Positions 55,916 to 64,000 of a stretch of DNA of 64,000 nucleotides are shown here, piece by piece (position 1 is the stretch's first letter; the number at the start of each line of letters is the position of its first letter). The DNA comes from Janthinobacterium sp. BJB426. GTDB taxonomy: Bacteria > Pseudomonadota > Gammaproteobacteria > Burkholderiales > Burkholderiaceae_D. The notes beneath the pieces were generated by a model, which was given only the letters and a program-made list of their open reading frames with translations, searched no databases and was not told the DNA's origin. Location: NCBI RefSeq assembly GCF_002735705.1, contig NZ_PDZL01000001.1:1-64000 (forward strand), given 5' to 3'. The translations under genes and the position numbers were made by a program.

Positions 55916-55992
55916 TCCTCCTTTCCAGCAAGAGCGGAACCGCCATTGGGGTGGAGGGATCGGTGTATTCAAGAAAAAAACGGAGACACGTA

Positions 55993-57423
55993 ATGAAAAC
56001 GAGTGAACAAGGCTTGCACCGCGGCCTGGGTGAGCGGCAGATCCGCCTGATGGCGCTGGGCGCCGCGATTGGCGTGGGCCTGTTTTTGGGTTCCGGCAAC
56101 GCGATCAAGATGGCCGGTCCCGGCATCATGCTGTCGTACATCATCGGTGGCGCGGTCATCTTCATGATCATGCGCGCGCTGGGCGAAATGGCCGTGCACA
56201 ATCCCGTGGCCGGCTCCTTCAGCCGCTATGCCCAGGATTACCTGGGCCCCCTGCAAGGCTATCTGACGGGCTGGAACTACTGGTTCCTGTGGCTGGTCAC
56301 GTGCGTGGCGGAAATTACCGCCGTCGCCATCTACATGGGCATCTGGTTCCCCGACGTGCCGCGCTGGATCTGGGCCCTGGCGGCCCTCGGTTCCATGGGC
56401 GCCATCAACCTGCTGGCCGTGAAAGCCTACGGCGAGTTCGAATTCTGGTTTGCCCTGATCAAGGTGGTCACCATCATCCTGATGATCATCGGCGGCACGG
56501 GTATGATCATCTTCGGCCTCGGCAACGACGGCGTGGCCATCGGTATCTCGAACCTGTGGACGCATGGCGGCTTCTTCCCTAACGGCGCGCAGGGCGTGCT
56601 GATGTCGCTGCAGATGGTGATGTTTGCCTATCTGGGCGTGGAAATGATCGGCCTGACGGCGGGCGAAGCGGCGAACCCGAAGAAATCGATTCCTGACGCC
56701 ATCAATTCCGTGTTCTGGCGCATCCTGATTTTCTATGTCGGCGCATTGTTCGTCATCCTGTCGATCTACCCATGGAATGAAATCGGCACCACCGGCAGCC
56801 CCTTCGTCATGACGTTCGAACGCCTGGGCATCAAGACGGCCGCCGGCATCATCAACTTCGTCGTGCTGACGGCAGCCTTGTCGTCGTGCAATGGCGGCAT
56901 CTTCAGCACGGGCCGCATGCTGTACAACCTGGCGCTGCAAGGCCAGGCGCCAAAGGCATTCGCGGAAACCACGGCCGCCGGCGTGCCGCGTCGCGCCATC
57001 CTCGTGTCCGTCTTCGCGCTGCTGCTGGGCGTGCTGCTGAACTATCTGGTGCCGGAAAAAGTGTTTATCTGGGTCACCTCGATTTCCACCTTCGGCGCCG
57101 TCTGGACCTGGGGCGTGATCCTGGTCACGCAGATCCAGTTCCGCAAGACCTTGACGCCGCTGGAAATCAAGAACCTGGCCTTCCGCATGCCGTTCGCACC
57201 GTACGGTTCCTGGATTTCGCTGGCGTTCCTGGCGCTGGTGATCGGCCTGATGGCGTATTTCCCCGATACGCGCATCGCCCTGATGGTGGGACCTGCCTGG
57301 CTGATCCTGCTGACGGTGCTGTACTACGCGTTGGGCCTGGCGCCGAAAGAGCGCCGCGACGATGTGCCGCAAGGCTACGAAGCGGGCTGGCCACCGGCTG
57401 ACGCGCCGCAGGGCAAGAAGTAA
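55993..57423 (+). CDS. proY: Amino acid permease, ProY-like
   Basis: Inner-membrane permease of 476 residues with twelve membrane spans, APC superfamily (AAT family). It shares long stretches by recall with E. coli ProY, for example LGAAIGVGLFLGSGNAIKM, RALGEMAVHNP and LSIYPWNEIGTTGSPFV. Transport of proline, histidine or a related amino acid by proton symport is likely; the exact substrate is not proven by sequence. CGGAGA lies upstream of the ATG. A terminator follows. Confidence 0.9.
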   Translation: MKTSEQGLHRGLGERQIRLMALGAAIGVGLFLGSGNAIKMAGPGIMLSYIIGGAVIFMIMRALGEMAVHNPVAGSFSRYAQDYLGPLQGYLTGWNYWFLWLVTCVAEITAVAIYMGIWFPDVPRWIWALAALGSMGAINLLAVKAYGEFEFWFALIKVVTIILMIIGGTGMIIFGLGNDGVAIGISNLWTHGGFFPNGAQGVLMSLQMVMFAYLGVEMIGLTAGEAANPKKSIPDAINSVFWRILIFYVGALFVILSIYPWNEIGTTGSPFVMTFERLGIKTAAGIINFVVLTAALSSCNGGIFSTGRMLYNLALQGQAPKAFAETTAAGVPRRAILVSVFALLLGVLLNYLVPEKVFIWVTSISTFGAVWTWGVILVTQIQFRKTLTPLEIKNLAFRMPFAPYGSWISLAFLALVIGLMAYFPDTRIALMVGPAWLILLTVLYYALGLAPKERRDDVPQGYEAGWPPADAPQGKK

Positions 57424-57446
57424 TCCGGCTCGGCTGAGCTGAACCG

Positions 57447-57483
57447 AAAGCGCGCCCCTGCTCCTGCAGCGGCGCGCTTTTTG
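57447..57483 (+). terminator. Terminator of the ProY-like gene
   Basis: AAAGCGCGCC and GGCGCGCTTT form a ten-base-pair stem with a 14-base loop and a T run, 23 bases after the stop. Confidence 0.82.
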
Positions 57484-57593
57484 TTTCATATTGGCAATTC
57501 CATGTTCCCCTAGCGCCAGTGCGCGTTTTGCGGCGCACGCCTGGCGTTGTTTCCTTGCATCAAACTTCTGTTTAGCTGGGCCGATGAAAGCCC

Positions 57594-57599
57594 TATAAT
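57594..57599 (+). promoter_or_regulatory. TATAAT box, candidate promoter of the second permease
   Basis: A perfect TATAAT lies about 240 bases before the permease start. A weak TTTAGC (57571-57576) is spaced 17 bases upstream. The predicted transcript would carry the palindromic element in its leader. Confidence 0.4.
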
Positions 57600-57688
57600 C
57601 GCTTAGTTTTGAAAATGGACGCGATCTTTCCGGTTTTTTGCCAGGTAGGGCCGGAGCGCTATTTGTTTTTACCCGTCATGTTCCGAAC

Positions 57689-57808
57689 AACACCTGACAA
57701 AACCGTAGCGAGCGGATGCGAGTCGTGGCTAAGAAGCGCAGCTGTGCGAATGCACAGTGAGCATCGCAGGCCGCGAATCGCGACGCGCAGTAGGTTTTTG
57801 CAGGTGTT
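57689..57808. repeat. 120-bp imperfect palindromic element
   Basis: The outer arms AACACCTGACAAAACC (57689-57704) and GGTTTTTGCAGGTGTT (57793-57808) are near-perfect inverted repeats. Inside, CGAGTCGTGGC pairs largely with GCCGCGAATCG, and at the tip CTGTGC-GAAT-GCACAG forms a perfect small hairpin. The whole could fold as one long cruciform or RNA hairpin. It resembles palindromic intergenic repeats (REP/MITE-like), but no second copy was seen in this window. Confidence 0.65.
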
Positions 57809-57836
57809 CAAGTGCATGCCTCATAAAGGAATGTTA

Positions 57837-59309
57837 GTGAGCCAAACCCTGGTCCAGAAACTTTGCCGCACCAAGCCGATCGATACCACGGTCGAATATG
57901 GTGAAGGCCTCAGCAGCAGTGGCTTGAGCCGGTCCATCGGCCTGTTTTCCCTCACCATGATCGGCGTCGGCGCCACCATCGGCACGGGCATTTTCTTTAC
58001 CATGGTCGAAGCCGTCCCCAAGGCGGGCCCATCGGTCGTTCTGTCTTTCCTGATCGCCGCCATCACGGCCGGCCTGACGGCCTTGTGCTATGCGGAATTG
58101 TCGTTCCGCATACCCGCCTCCGGCTCCTCGTATTCGTTTGCCTACGCCACCGTGGGCGAGTTTCTTGCCTTCATCATGGCCGCCTGCTTGCTGCTCGAAT
58201 ACGGCTTGGCGGGCAGTGCCGTGGCCATCGGCTGGTCGTCCTACCTGAATAATTTCCTGGAAAATGCCTTCGGCTGGCACATCCCCGAGATGCTGCGCAC
58301 GCCGATGATCGTTTCCGGCCCGCATGGGATGGAGTTTCATGCCGGCCACATCAACCTGCCGCCGATCTTTTTGATCTGCATGTGCGGCTTCCTGCTGTTG
58401 CGCGGCGCCAAGGAATCGGCCCTGATGAATGCCATCATGGTCATCATCAAGCTGGCGATTCTCGTGTTTTTCATCGTCATCGCGTTTTCCGGTTTCAATG
58501 CCGAAAATTTCTTCCCCTTCTTCAATACCGACAATAGCAAGGGCTTTGCCGGCATGACGGGCGTCACGGCCGCGGCCGGCACCGTCTTCTTCTCCTTCAT
58601 CGGCCTCGATACGGTGGCGACGGCGGGTGACGAAGTGAAAAATCCCACGCGCAATGTGCCGCGCGGCATCCTCGGCGCCTTGCTCATCGTTACCGTGTTT
58701 TATCTGCTGGTGGCCGTGGCGGCCCTCGGCGCGCAGCAAGCGAAATTGTTTGAAGGCCAGGAAGCGGGCCTGGCGGTGATCCTGCAAAACGTCACAGGCA
58801 AGACCTGGCCCGCACTGGTGCTGTCGGCCGGCGCCGTCATTTCCGTCTTCAGCGTGACCCTGGTGACGATCTACGGCCAGACGCGCATCCTGTTTGCCGT
58901 CAGCCGCGACGGCCTGATCCCGAAATCGTTCCAGAAGATCCACCCGCGCACTCTGGTGCCGGTCAGCAATACCATCATCGTCTGCCTCGTCGTGGCCGTG
59001 GTGGCCGGTTCCGTCGATGCGACTTACCTGTGGGATATGGTCAGCATCGGTACCCTGACGGCCTTCATGGTGGTTTCGATCGCCGTGCCCGTGCTGCGCC
59101 ACAAGCAGGGCGCGAACCGCATCGAAGGCTTCAGTGTGCCGTTCGGTCCGTACGTGATTCCGGGCCTGAGCATCCTGGCTTGCCTGTACATCATGCGCGA
59201 TTTGCCGCATACGACGTTTGTCGTGTTCAGCGTGTGGATGGCGGTGACGGTGGCTATTTACTTCCTGTACAGCATGCGGCATTCGCATCTGGGCAAGAAG
59301 GCCCGCTAA
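57837..59309 (+). CDS. Amino acid permease, cationic amino acid transporter-like (APC superfamily)
   Basis: Inner-membrane permease of 490 residues with twelve or more spans. IGVGATIGTGIFFTMVEAVPKAGPS near residue 45 and FFSFIGLDTVATAGDEVKNP near residue 260 are typical of the YfnA/CAT-like branch that carries cationic or other amino acids. GTG at 57837 is the likely start, because AAGGA lies seven bases upstream; an in-frame ATG at 57831 sits too close to this site. A shared role with the neighbouring ProY-like permease is probable. The substrate is unknown. Confidence 0.88.
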   Translation: MSQTLVQKLCRTKPIDTTVEYGEGLSSSGLSRSIGLFSLTMIGVGATIGTGIFFTMVEAVPKAGPSVVLSFLIAAITAGLTALCYAELSFRIPASGSSYSFAYATVGEFLAFIMAACLLLEYGLAGSAVAIGWSSYLNNFLENAFGWHIPEMLRTPMIVSGPHGMEFHAGHINLPPIFLICMCGFLLLRGAKESALMNAIMVIIKLAILVFFIVIAFSGFNAENFFPFFNTDNSKGFAGMTGVTAAAGTVFFSFIGLDTVATAGDEVKNPTRNVPRGILGALLIVTVFYLLVAVAALGAQQAKLFEGQEAGLAVILQNVTGKTWPALVLSAGAVISVFSVTLVTIYGQTRILFAVSRDGLIPKSFQKIHPRTLVPVSNTIIVCLVVAVVAGSVDATYLWDMVSIGTLTAFMVVSIAVPVLRHKQGANRIEGFSVPFGPYVIPGLSILACLYIMRDLPHTTFVVFSVWMAVTVAIYFLYSMRHSHLGKKAR

Positions 59310-59327
59310 TGCAGTCTGTTCCATCCG

Positions 59328-59357
59328 AAACCGCCGCGCTTGCCGGCGGTTTTTTTT
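59328..59357 (+). terminator. Terminator of the second permease gene
   Basis: ACCGCCG and CGGCGGT form a stem with a seven-base loop followed by seven or more T, about 20 bases after the stop. Confidence 0.88.
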
Positions 59358-59376
59358 ATTTCTAACCGGAATTTAC

Positions 59377-61326
59377 ATGATGAAAATAACTGATCTGGCC
59401 GCTTGCGGCTTGCTGGCAAGCAGCCTTCTGGGCACCCTGGCACACGCCGCCCCTGCAACCGAGCCGGCCTTGCGCGATTACCGCGCCGTGGCCCTGTCGG
59501 CCAACGGCCAGCGCATCGCCGCCATCGAGTCGAGCCGAGCGGGTGAACAGACGCAGCGCCCGCATGCGGCCATCGTCGTGCGCGACGCCGCCAACGGCGC
59601 CATCGTGCAGCAATTCGATCCGTGTGCCGTGTGTTCCTACGACAAGCCCAGCTGGTCGCCGGACGGCAAACAGCTGGCCTTTGTCGGCTACGACGCCAAG
59701 GCGGGCACGGCGCAGCTGTACCTGGTCACCCTGTCGCAGGCGCCGGTGCGGATGTTGACCAGTATCAAGGGCGTGGCCAGCACGGCGCGCTGGTCGCCGG
59801 ACGGCAAGCAGCTGGCCCTGCTGGCGACGGTGGGCGCACGCAAGCTGGCCGGCGCCGTCGAAGCGGGCGCGCGCCAGGTGGGCGAAGTGGGTAGCGAAGA
59901 CGATGCCCAGCGCATCGCCGTCGTGCCGGCCAGCGGCGGCGAGCCGCGTCTGCTGTCACCAGGCGACACCTATGTGTATGAATACAGCTGGACGCCCGAT
60001 GGCCGCGGCTTTGTTGCCACCAGCGCGCAAGGCAATGGCGACAGCAACTGGTGGGTCGCCAAGCTCAGCCATATCGATGCTGCCACTGGCACCCTGCGCG
60101 TGATCGCCTCACCGGCCATGCAGCTGAACCTTCCATCGGTTTCGCCGGACGGCAAGACAGTGGTCTTCATCGGCGGTCTGATGAGCGATTTCGGCTCCAT
60201 CGGCGGCGATATCTACACGGTGCCCTTGGCCGGCGGCACGCCGCGCAACCTCACACAAGACTATCGCGGCACGTTCAATGGCGTCGTCTGGCGCGGCGCC
60301 GGCTTGCTGGCAACGGCTCTGATCGATTCGCAGCTGGCGCTGGTGCCCGTCGATGCGCAAAGCGGCCCGGCCCAGCCGCTGCTGCTCGGTGAACTCAGCA
60401 GCAGCGGCAGCGATGGCCGCTTGTCGTTCAGCGCCGATGGCCGTCACGCCGCTGCCGCGCAGGAAGATTTTACGCACGCCAGCTACCTGGTGGCGGGCCC
60501 GGTGGGCCAGCTGAAAAAGATCACGCGCGACAATGACGGCTTTACGCCGCAACTGGCGGTGCAGAACGTGGGCTGGAACAACGAGCAATACAAGGTGCAA
60601 GGCTGGTTGCTGGGGCCGTTGAAGACGGACGCCGGCAAGCGCTACCCGATGGTCGTCAACGTGCATGGCGGCCCCGGCGCGGCTGCCTCGCCCCGTTACA
60701 TGGGAGCGAGCACCCTGATCCACGAATTGACGCAAAAAGGTTATTTTGTCTTCCTGCCCAATCCGCGCGGCAGCTTTGGCCAGGGCCAGGCATTTACGCG
60801 CGCCAACATGGCCGACTTTGGCGGCGGCGACTGGCGCGACATCCTGGCCGGCATCGATGCGGTGGAAAAAGTGGCGCCCGTCGATGGCCAGCGCCTGGGC
60901 CTGATCGGCCATTCATATGGCGGCTTCATGACCATGTGGGGCGTCACGCACAGCGACCGCTTCAAGGCGGCCGTGGCGGGCGCGGGCGTGTCGAACTGGA
61001 TCAGTTATTACGGCCAGAACGGCATCAACCAGTGGATGATCCCGTTCTTTGGCGCCTCCGCCTATGACAATCCGGCTGTCTACCGCAAGGCGTCGCCCAT
61101 CGAATCGATCAAGGCGGCCAAGACGCCAACCCTGATCTACGTGGGCGAGCGCGACGTGGAAACGCCTGCCGCCCAGTCGCTGGAATTCTGGCACGGCCTG
61201 CGCGCCATGGGCGTGCCGTCCAGCCTGTTCATCTACGATGGCGAAGGCCATTCCTTCCGCAAGCCCGAGCACCAGCGCGACTTGCAGAAGCGCACTATCG
61301 GCTGGTTTGAACAATACCTGAAGTAA
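59377..61326 (+). CDS. S9 family (prolyl oligopeptidase-type) peptidase, exported
   Basis: Exported serine peptidase of 649 residues. Residues 1-25 form a Sec signal peptide ending TLAHA. A WD40/TolB-like propeller region follows, with repeated WSPDGKQLA-type motifs (near residues 93 and 142), and then an alpha/beta hydrolase domain. The catalytic triad can be read: Ser513 in GHSYGGFMT, Asp593 in GERDVETP and His625 in EGHSFRKPEH. It would release dipeptides or acyl amino acids from peptides in the periplasm. Two ATG codons (59377, 59380) are possible starts. Confidence 0.9.
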   Translation: MMKITDLAACGLLASSLLGTLAHAAPATEPALRDYRAVALSANGQRIAAIESSRAGEQTQRPHAAIVVRDAANGAIVQQFDPCAVCSYDKPSWSPDGKQLAFVGYDAKAGTAQLYLVTLSQAPVRMLTSIKGVASTARWSPDGKQLALLATVGARKLAGAVEAGARQVGEVGSEDDAQRIAVVPASGGEPRLLSPGDTYVYEYSWTPDGRGFVATSAQGNGDSNWWVAKLSHIDAATGTLRVIASPAMQLNLPSVSPDGKTVVFIGGLMSDFGSIGGDIYTVPLAGGTPRNLTQDYRGTFNGVVWRGAGLLATALIDSQLALVPVDAQSGPAQPLLLGELSSSGSDGRLSFSADGRHAAAAQEDFTHASYLVAGPVGQLKKITRDNDGFTPQLAVQNVGWNNEQYKVQGWLLGPLKTDAGKRYPMVVNVHGGPGAAASPRYMGASTLIHELTQKGYFVFLPNPRGSFGQGQAFTRANMADFGGGDWRDILAGIDAVEKVAPVDGQRLGLIGHSYGGFMTMWGVTHSDRFKAAVAGAGVSNWISYYGQNGINQWMIPFFGASAYDNPAVYRKASPIESIKAAKTPTLIYVGERDVETPAAQSLEFWHGLRAMGVPSSLFIYDGEGHSFRKPEHQRDLQKRTIGWFEQYLK

Positions 61327-61337
61327 GCTGAGCAGGC

Positions 61338-63488
61338 TTAGCGCGGTGCCACAATATGCACGATCGCCGCGCTATGTATCACAATCTTGTCCGCATCTGC
61401 CTGTAACAGGCGGATGCGCCGCTGCACCAGCGGCCATCCCGACCAGGCCACGTCGCTGACGGGCGGCGCGGGCAGGGTAGCCAGCGGGGCGCTGATGGCA
61501 GCCTTGTCGTCGAGCTGTTCCAGCGCGCGTGACAGGGTCAGACACACTTGCGTATGGCTGTGGCCAAGCAAGGCATTGACGGGGGCGACGGGAAGCTGGC
61601 TGGCATGGCGCCCGAGGATGGAGCGCAGCGCCGCCACGTGGGCGACCAATAAATAATTTTGCACGATGAACAGGTTGATGTCTTCCACGGCCCGCTGCTT
61701 GCTGGCCGGTTCGTCGAGCATGCGCACCAGCGCCGAGCTGAGCGCGGCCAGGCTGTCCATCAAGCGCTTGCGCTCGATACGGTAGGCGAAATCATCAAAA
61801 CATTTGCCTTGCAGCAGCGCGAAGCTGGCCTGCATATAACTCACATTCACATTCAACACCTGGCGCACGAGGCGTGGCAGGCTCTGGTATTCCCAGTTGG
61901 CCAGTACAAAGCTGAACACGGTGGCCACCGCCGCGCCGATCAGGGTGTCGATCAGGCGCTCGCTGACGAGGTTCGGGTTGCTGGGCGCCACCAAATGCAT
62001 TTGCAGCAAGATCATCAGGCTGACGGCGATGGCCGTGTAGCGGTAGCGCAAATAGATGAAGGTGGGCGTGGCCACGATGGAGAGGAACAGGATGGCCATC
62101 AGCACGATATTGCTGTGCACGTAGCGGATCACGATGGCCGTGATGACGCAGCCGATGATGGTGCCGATGATGCGGTCGGCGCGGCGCTGGCGCGTCATGC
62201 TGAACGTGGGGCGCAGGATGATGACGATAGTCAAGACGATCCAATAGCTGTGGGCCGCATACGGCAGCCAGTGGCCGATCAGCAATCCCACCGAGATGGC
62301 CATCGAGACGCGCAGGGCGAAGCGGAACACAGGCGAGTCCAGGCGCAGATTCGACAGCAGGGTTGTCAGCTCATATTTCTGCTGCGACAAGAAGGGTGCC
62401 ATGTCCGCGCCACTCCAGAATGGCACGTCGGCATAGACTTTTTGCGTGGCCAGGTGCAGCTCGGCGATCATTTTCAAAATGGCGCGGATCTTGTTGCGCT
62501 GCGCGCGCAGGGTGGCCAGCGCTTCCTGCGCGTTGTCTCCCTTGGCCTGCAGGCGGACGATTTCCGCTTCGATATCGGCCCATTCCTTGTCATAGCTGAT
62601 CTGCGCATACGAGGCGCGCTTGCGCGTGACGGCATAGGCGACGGCTTCGATGTCGCGTGCCGCCTTGTAGGCCAGGTCGTGCAAGGATTTCAGGACGTCG
62701 GAGTCGGCCAGGTGCTGGCGCAGCAGCGCGTAGTCCGTGTGGGTCGAGAGTATCAGTTCATACAGATCGAGCATGCATACGTGCACTTGCACGACGATGG
62801 CATCCTTGCTGTTCTTGTGGCTGCGCAAAATCAGGTCGCGCGACGCTTGCTGGCGGTCGGCCAAAATGCTTTGATGGCGCACCAGCTTGTTGAACTGCTC
62901 CGTCAAATTAAAACGCGTGTCGTAGAAATCGGCCTTGATATCGATGTAGGCGGCCAGTTCGAACAGGGCTTCGGCCAGCACTTGTTGCTTGATGCGGTGG
63001 CGCAAGACCCAGGCGATGGCCATGGCGTAAGCCAGATAGATCAGGCCACCGAGCATGAACAGGCCCGCGTGGTGGAACGATTGCTGCCACGTCATCTGGT
63101 GCTCCATCGACATGGTCATGATGAACAGGGCGGCCAATTGCAAGGGCATGGATTTCTTGCCGTACACCACCATCATGCTGGCGAGGAAACTGACCAGCAC
63201 GAGCACCGTCATCAACAGCCACTGCACGGGCCCGCACAGGCTGATCAGGAGTGTCACGGCGCTGCACAGCAGCACGGAAGCGAGCATTTCGTTGAACTTG
63301 TGGCGCAGCGGGCTGGGCATGTCCATCAGGGTCGTGCACAGGGCGCCGATGCACACCGTCATGGCGGTGGCGCTGTCACTGATTTCCTGGGTCAGCAAGG
63401 CCAGGCCGACGAGACCGATGGCCACGCGCAAGCCCAGATAAAAATAATGGCTGTAAATAAAGGTGCGCAGGTTCAGTGCGTAGTGCAT
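61338..63488 (-). CDS. YccS/FUSC family inner-membrane protein
   Basis: Protein of 716 residues with two clusters of membrane spans (about residues 15-155 and 390-530), each followed by a large cytoplasmic region. This duplicated layout and length match the YccS/YhfK-type FUSC family, related to aromatic acid exporters such as AaeB. RPTFSMTRQRRADRIIGTI near residue 425 is a family-like motif. Function is unproven, possibly efflux. The start at 63488 has AAGGT upstream. The gene ends 11 bases from the convergent S9 peptidase gene. Confidence 0.85.
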   Translation of the reverse strand: MHYALNLRTFIYSHYFYLGLRVAIGLVGLALLTQEISDSATAMTVCIGALCTTLMDMPSPLRHKFNEMLASVLLCSAVTLLISLCGPVQWLLMTVLVLVSFLASMMVVYGKKSMPLQLAALFIMTMSMEHQMTWQQSFHHAGLFMLGGLIYLAYAMAIAWVLRHRIKQQVLAEALFELAAYIDIKADFYDTRFNLTEQFNKLVRHQSILADRQQASRDLILRSHKNSKDAIVVQVHVCMLDLYELILSTHTDYALLRQHLADSDVLKSLHDLAYKAARDIEAVAYAVTRKRASYAQISYDKEWADIEAEIVRLQAKGDNAQEALATLRAQRNKIRAILKMIAELHLATQKVYADVPFWSGADMAPFLSQQKYELTTLLSNLRLDSPVFRFALRVSMAISVGLLIGHWLPYAAHSYWIVLTIVIILRPTFSMTRQRRADRIIGTIIGCVITAIVIRYVHSNIVLMAILFLSIVATPTFIYLRYRYTAIAVSLMILLQMHLVAPSNPNLVSERLIDTLIGAAVATVFSFVLANWEYQSLPRLVRQVLNVNVSYMQASFALLQGKCFDDFAYRIERKRLMDSLAALSSALVRMLDEPASKQRAVEDINLFIVQNYLLVAHVAALRSILGRHASQLPVAPVNALLGHSHTQVCLTLSRALEQLDDKAAISAPLATLPAPPVSDVAWSGWPLVQRRIRLLQADADKIVIHSAAIVHIVAPR

Positions 63489-63578
63489 GGGATTACCTTG
63501 TGGGCAGGGCACAGAAAGAGGCGCCGCACCGGGGTCTCCGATGCGGCGCCAGGATGTTGCAGTCGCTACAGCCCGGAT

Positions 63579-64000
63579 TTACATCAGGGCGATCACTGGG
63601 TAGCGCCGCCATTCCGGCTCGGCAAAGCGCTGGCAGTGTGCAAAGATGAAGTTCAGCACGGCTTCCTGATTGCTCAGCAAGGCGGGATTGGCCGCTTTCC
63701 ACTCAGCAAACTTGGCCGCCAGCGCCGGTTCATCGCGCAGCAGTTCGGATGCCATGTCTTCGAAGACGTAATCGGAAAACGCTTCCTTCTTCTCCAGCAC
63801 GCTATTGAAGAAACCCCAGCGGAAGAAGCTGTCGTGCGCCTGCGGTTCCAGGGTTTCCACGGCGTAGCGGGCGTTGTCCTGGTCCAGGCTGATCACATAA
63901 TCACCCGCTTGCACGGTGAACTGGCCCGTGCGCGCTTCGAGTTCTACATGGTCGTGGAACATGTGGCCTTCGTAGGCCGTGGCGCGCGTGCCGACGGAGG
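63579..64000 (-). CDS. M14 family zinc carboxypeptidase, C-terminal part (cut by window edge)
   Basis: Only the last 140 or so codons are in the window; the frame stays open to the edge, so the gene begins beyond it. The visible part has RYAVETLEPQAHDSFFRWGF and NSVLEKKEAFSDYVFED, patterns I associate with the C-terminal domain of M14 metallopeptidases in related bacteria. The catalytic domain with its zinc ligands is outside the window. An internal ATG at 63962 is not the real start. Confidence 0.7.
   Translation of the reverse strand, partial: SVGTRATAYEGHMFHDHVELEARTGQFTVQAGDYVISLDQDNARYAVETLEPQAHDSFFRWGFFNSVLEKKEAFSDYVFEDMASELLRDEPALAAKFAEWKAANPALLSNQEAVLNFIFAHCQRFAEPEWRRYPVIALM

Larger units (their letters stand above)
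57424..57836 (+). other. 413-base intergenic leader region between two permeases
   Basis: This gap holds, in order, the ProY-like gene terminator, a TATAAT box, a 120-bp palindromic element and the ribosome binding site of the next permease. The frame of the second permease is open through part of it, but the translation there is unlike any permease and crosses the palindrome, so it is treated as untranslated leader. Confidence 0.6.

Noticed and set aside
57609-57836. In-frame N-terminal extension of the second permease
   Set aside because: It runs through the palindromic element, gives unrelated charged sequence, and a well-placed AAGGA marks a downstream GTG start.

Overview
The window looks like an ordinary, high-GC chromosomal segment of a betaproteobacterium in the Oxalobacteraceae (Burkholderiales), probably Janthinobacterium or a close relative. 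This rests on the betaproteobacterial 5S rRNA at the left edge, the codon and base composition, and recalled family resemblances; no database search was possible. I see no insertion sequence, prophage, CRISPR array or tRNA gene. About 50 protein genes are supported.

Layout. 1-164: the 3' end of an rRNA operon (5S rRNA and terminator). 248-6341: a PagL-like outer-membrane lipid A deacylase, a 3-hydroxyisobutyrate-dehydrogenase-like enzyme, an M20 amidohydrolase, and a molybdopterin oxidoreductase followed directly by a lipoprotein metallopeptidase. 6618-14298: tandem fadD paralogues, a membrane acyltransferase divergent from a membrane-bound LytTR regulator, a Tat-exported PhoD-type phosphatase and a YciA-type thioesterase. 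14360-19652: an Atm1-type ABC exporter and a complete glutamate/aspartate importer (gltIJKL). 19810-24030: pyrC, DUF3025, a Gfo/Idh/MocA oxidoreductase, an MFS transporter and a 41-residue membrane peptide. 24044-32146: recG, divergent from queA-tgt-yajC-secD-secF. 32215-36488: a ClpP-like exported protein, a YafY/WYL regulator, a glutathione S-transferase, a 54-residue ORF, an HDOD protein, a 94-residue unknown protein and a MarR regulator.

36620-49893 is the most coherent block. An ArgR-type AraC regulator is followed by the complete arginine succinyltransferase pathway (astC, aruF, aruG, astD, astB, astE). The large NAD-dependent glutamate dehydrogenase gene gdhB sits between astB and astE. 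The block can therefore convert arginine to glutamate and on to 2-oxoglutarate. A match to the Pseudomonas ArgR half-site lies just upstream of a TATAAT box before astC. gltIJKL, ridA and two amino-acid permeases elsewhere in the window fit an amino-acid-scavenging lifestyle.

50041-64000: DUF2167, DUF1993 and glycine-zipper proteins, an Old Yellow Enzyme, an ABC-F ATPase, RidA, a ProY-like permease, a second permease with a long leader carrying a 120-bp palindromic element, an S9 peptidase, a YccS/FUSC membrane protein and the 3' end of an M14 carboxypeptidase gene cut by the window edge.

I did not find a clearly new multi-gene system. The best leads are the gdhB-containing AST cluster with its candidate ArgR site, the palindromic leader element, the inverted repeat between the WYL regulator and the GST gene, and two short ORFs.
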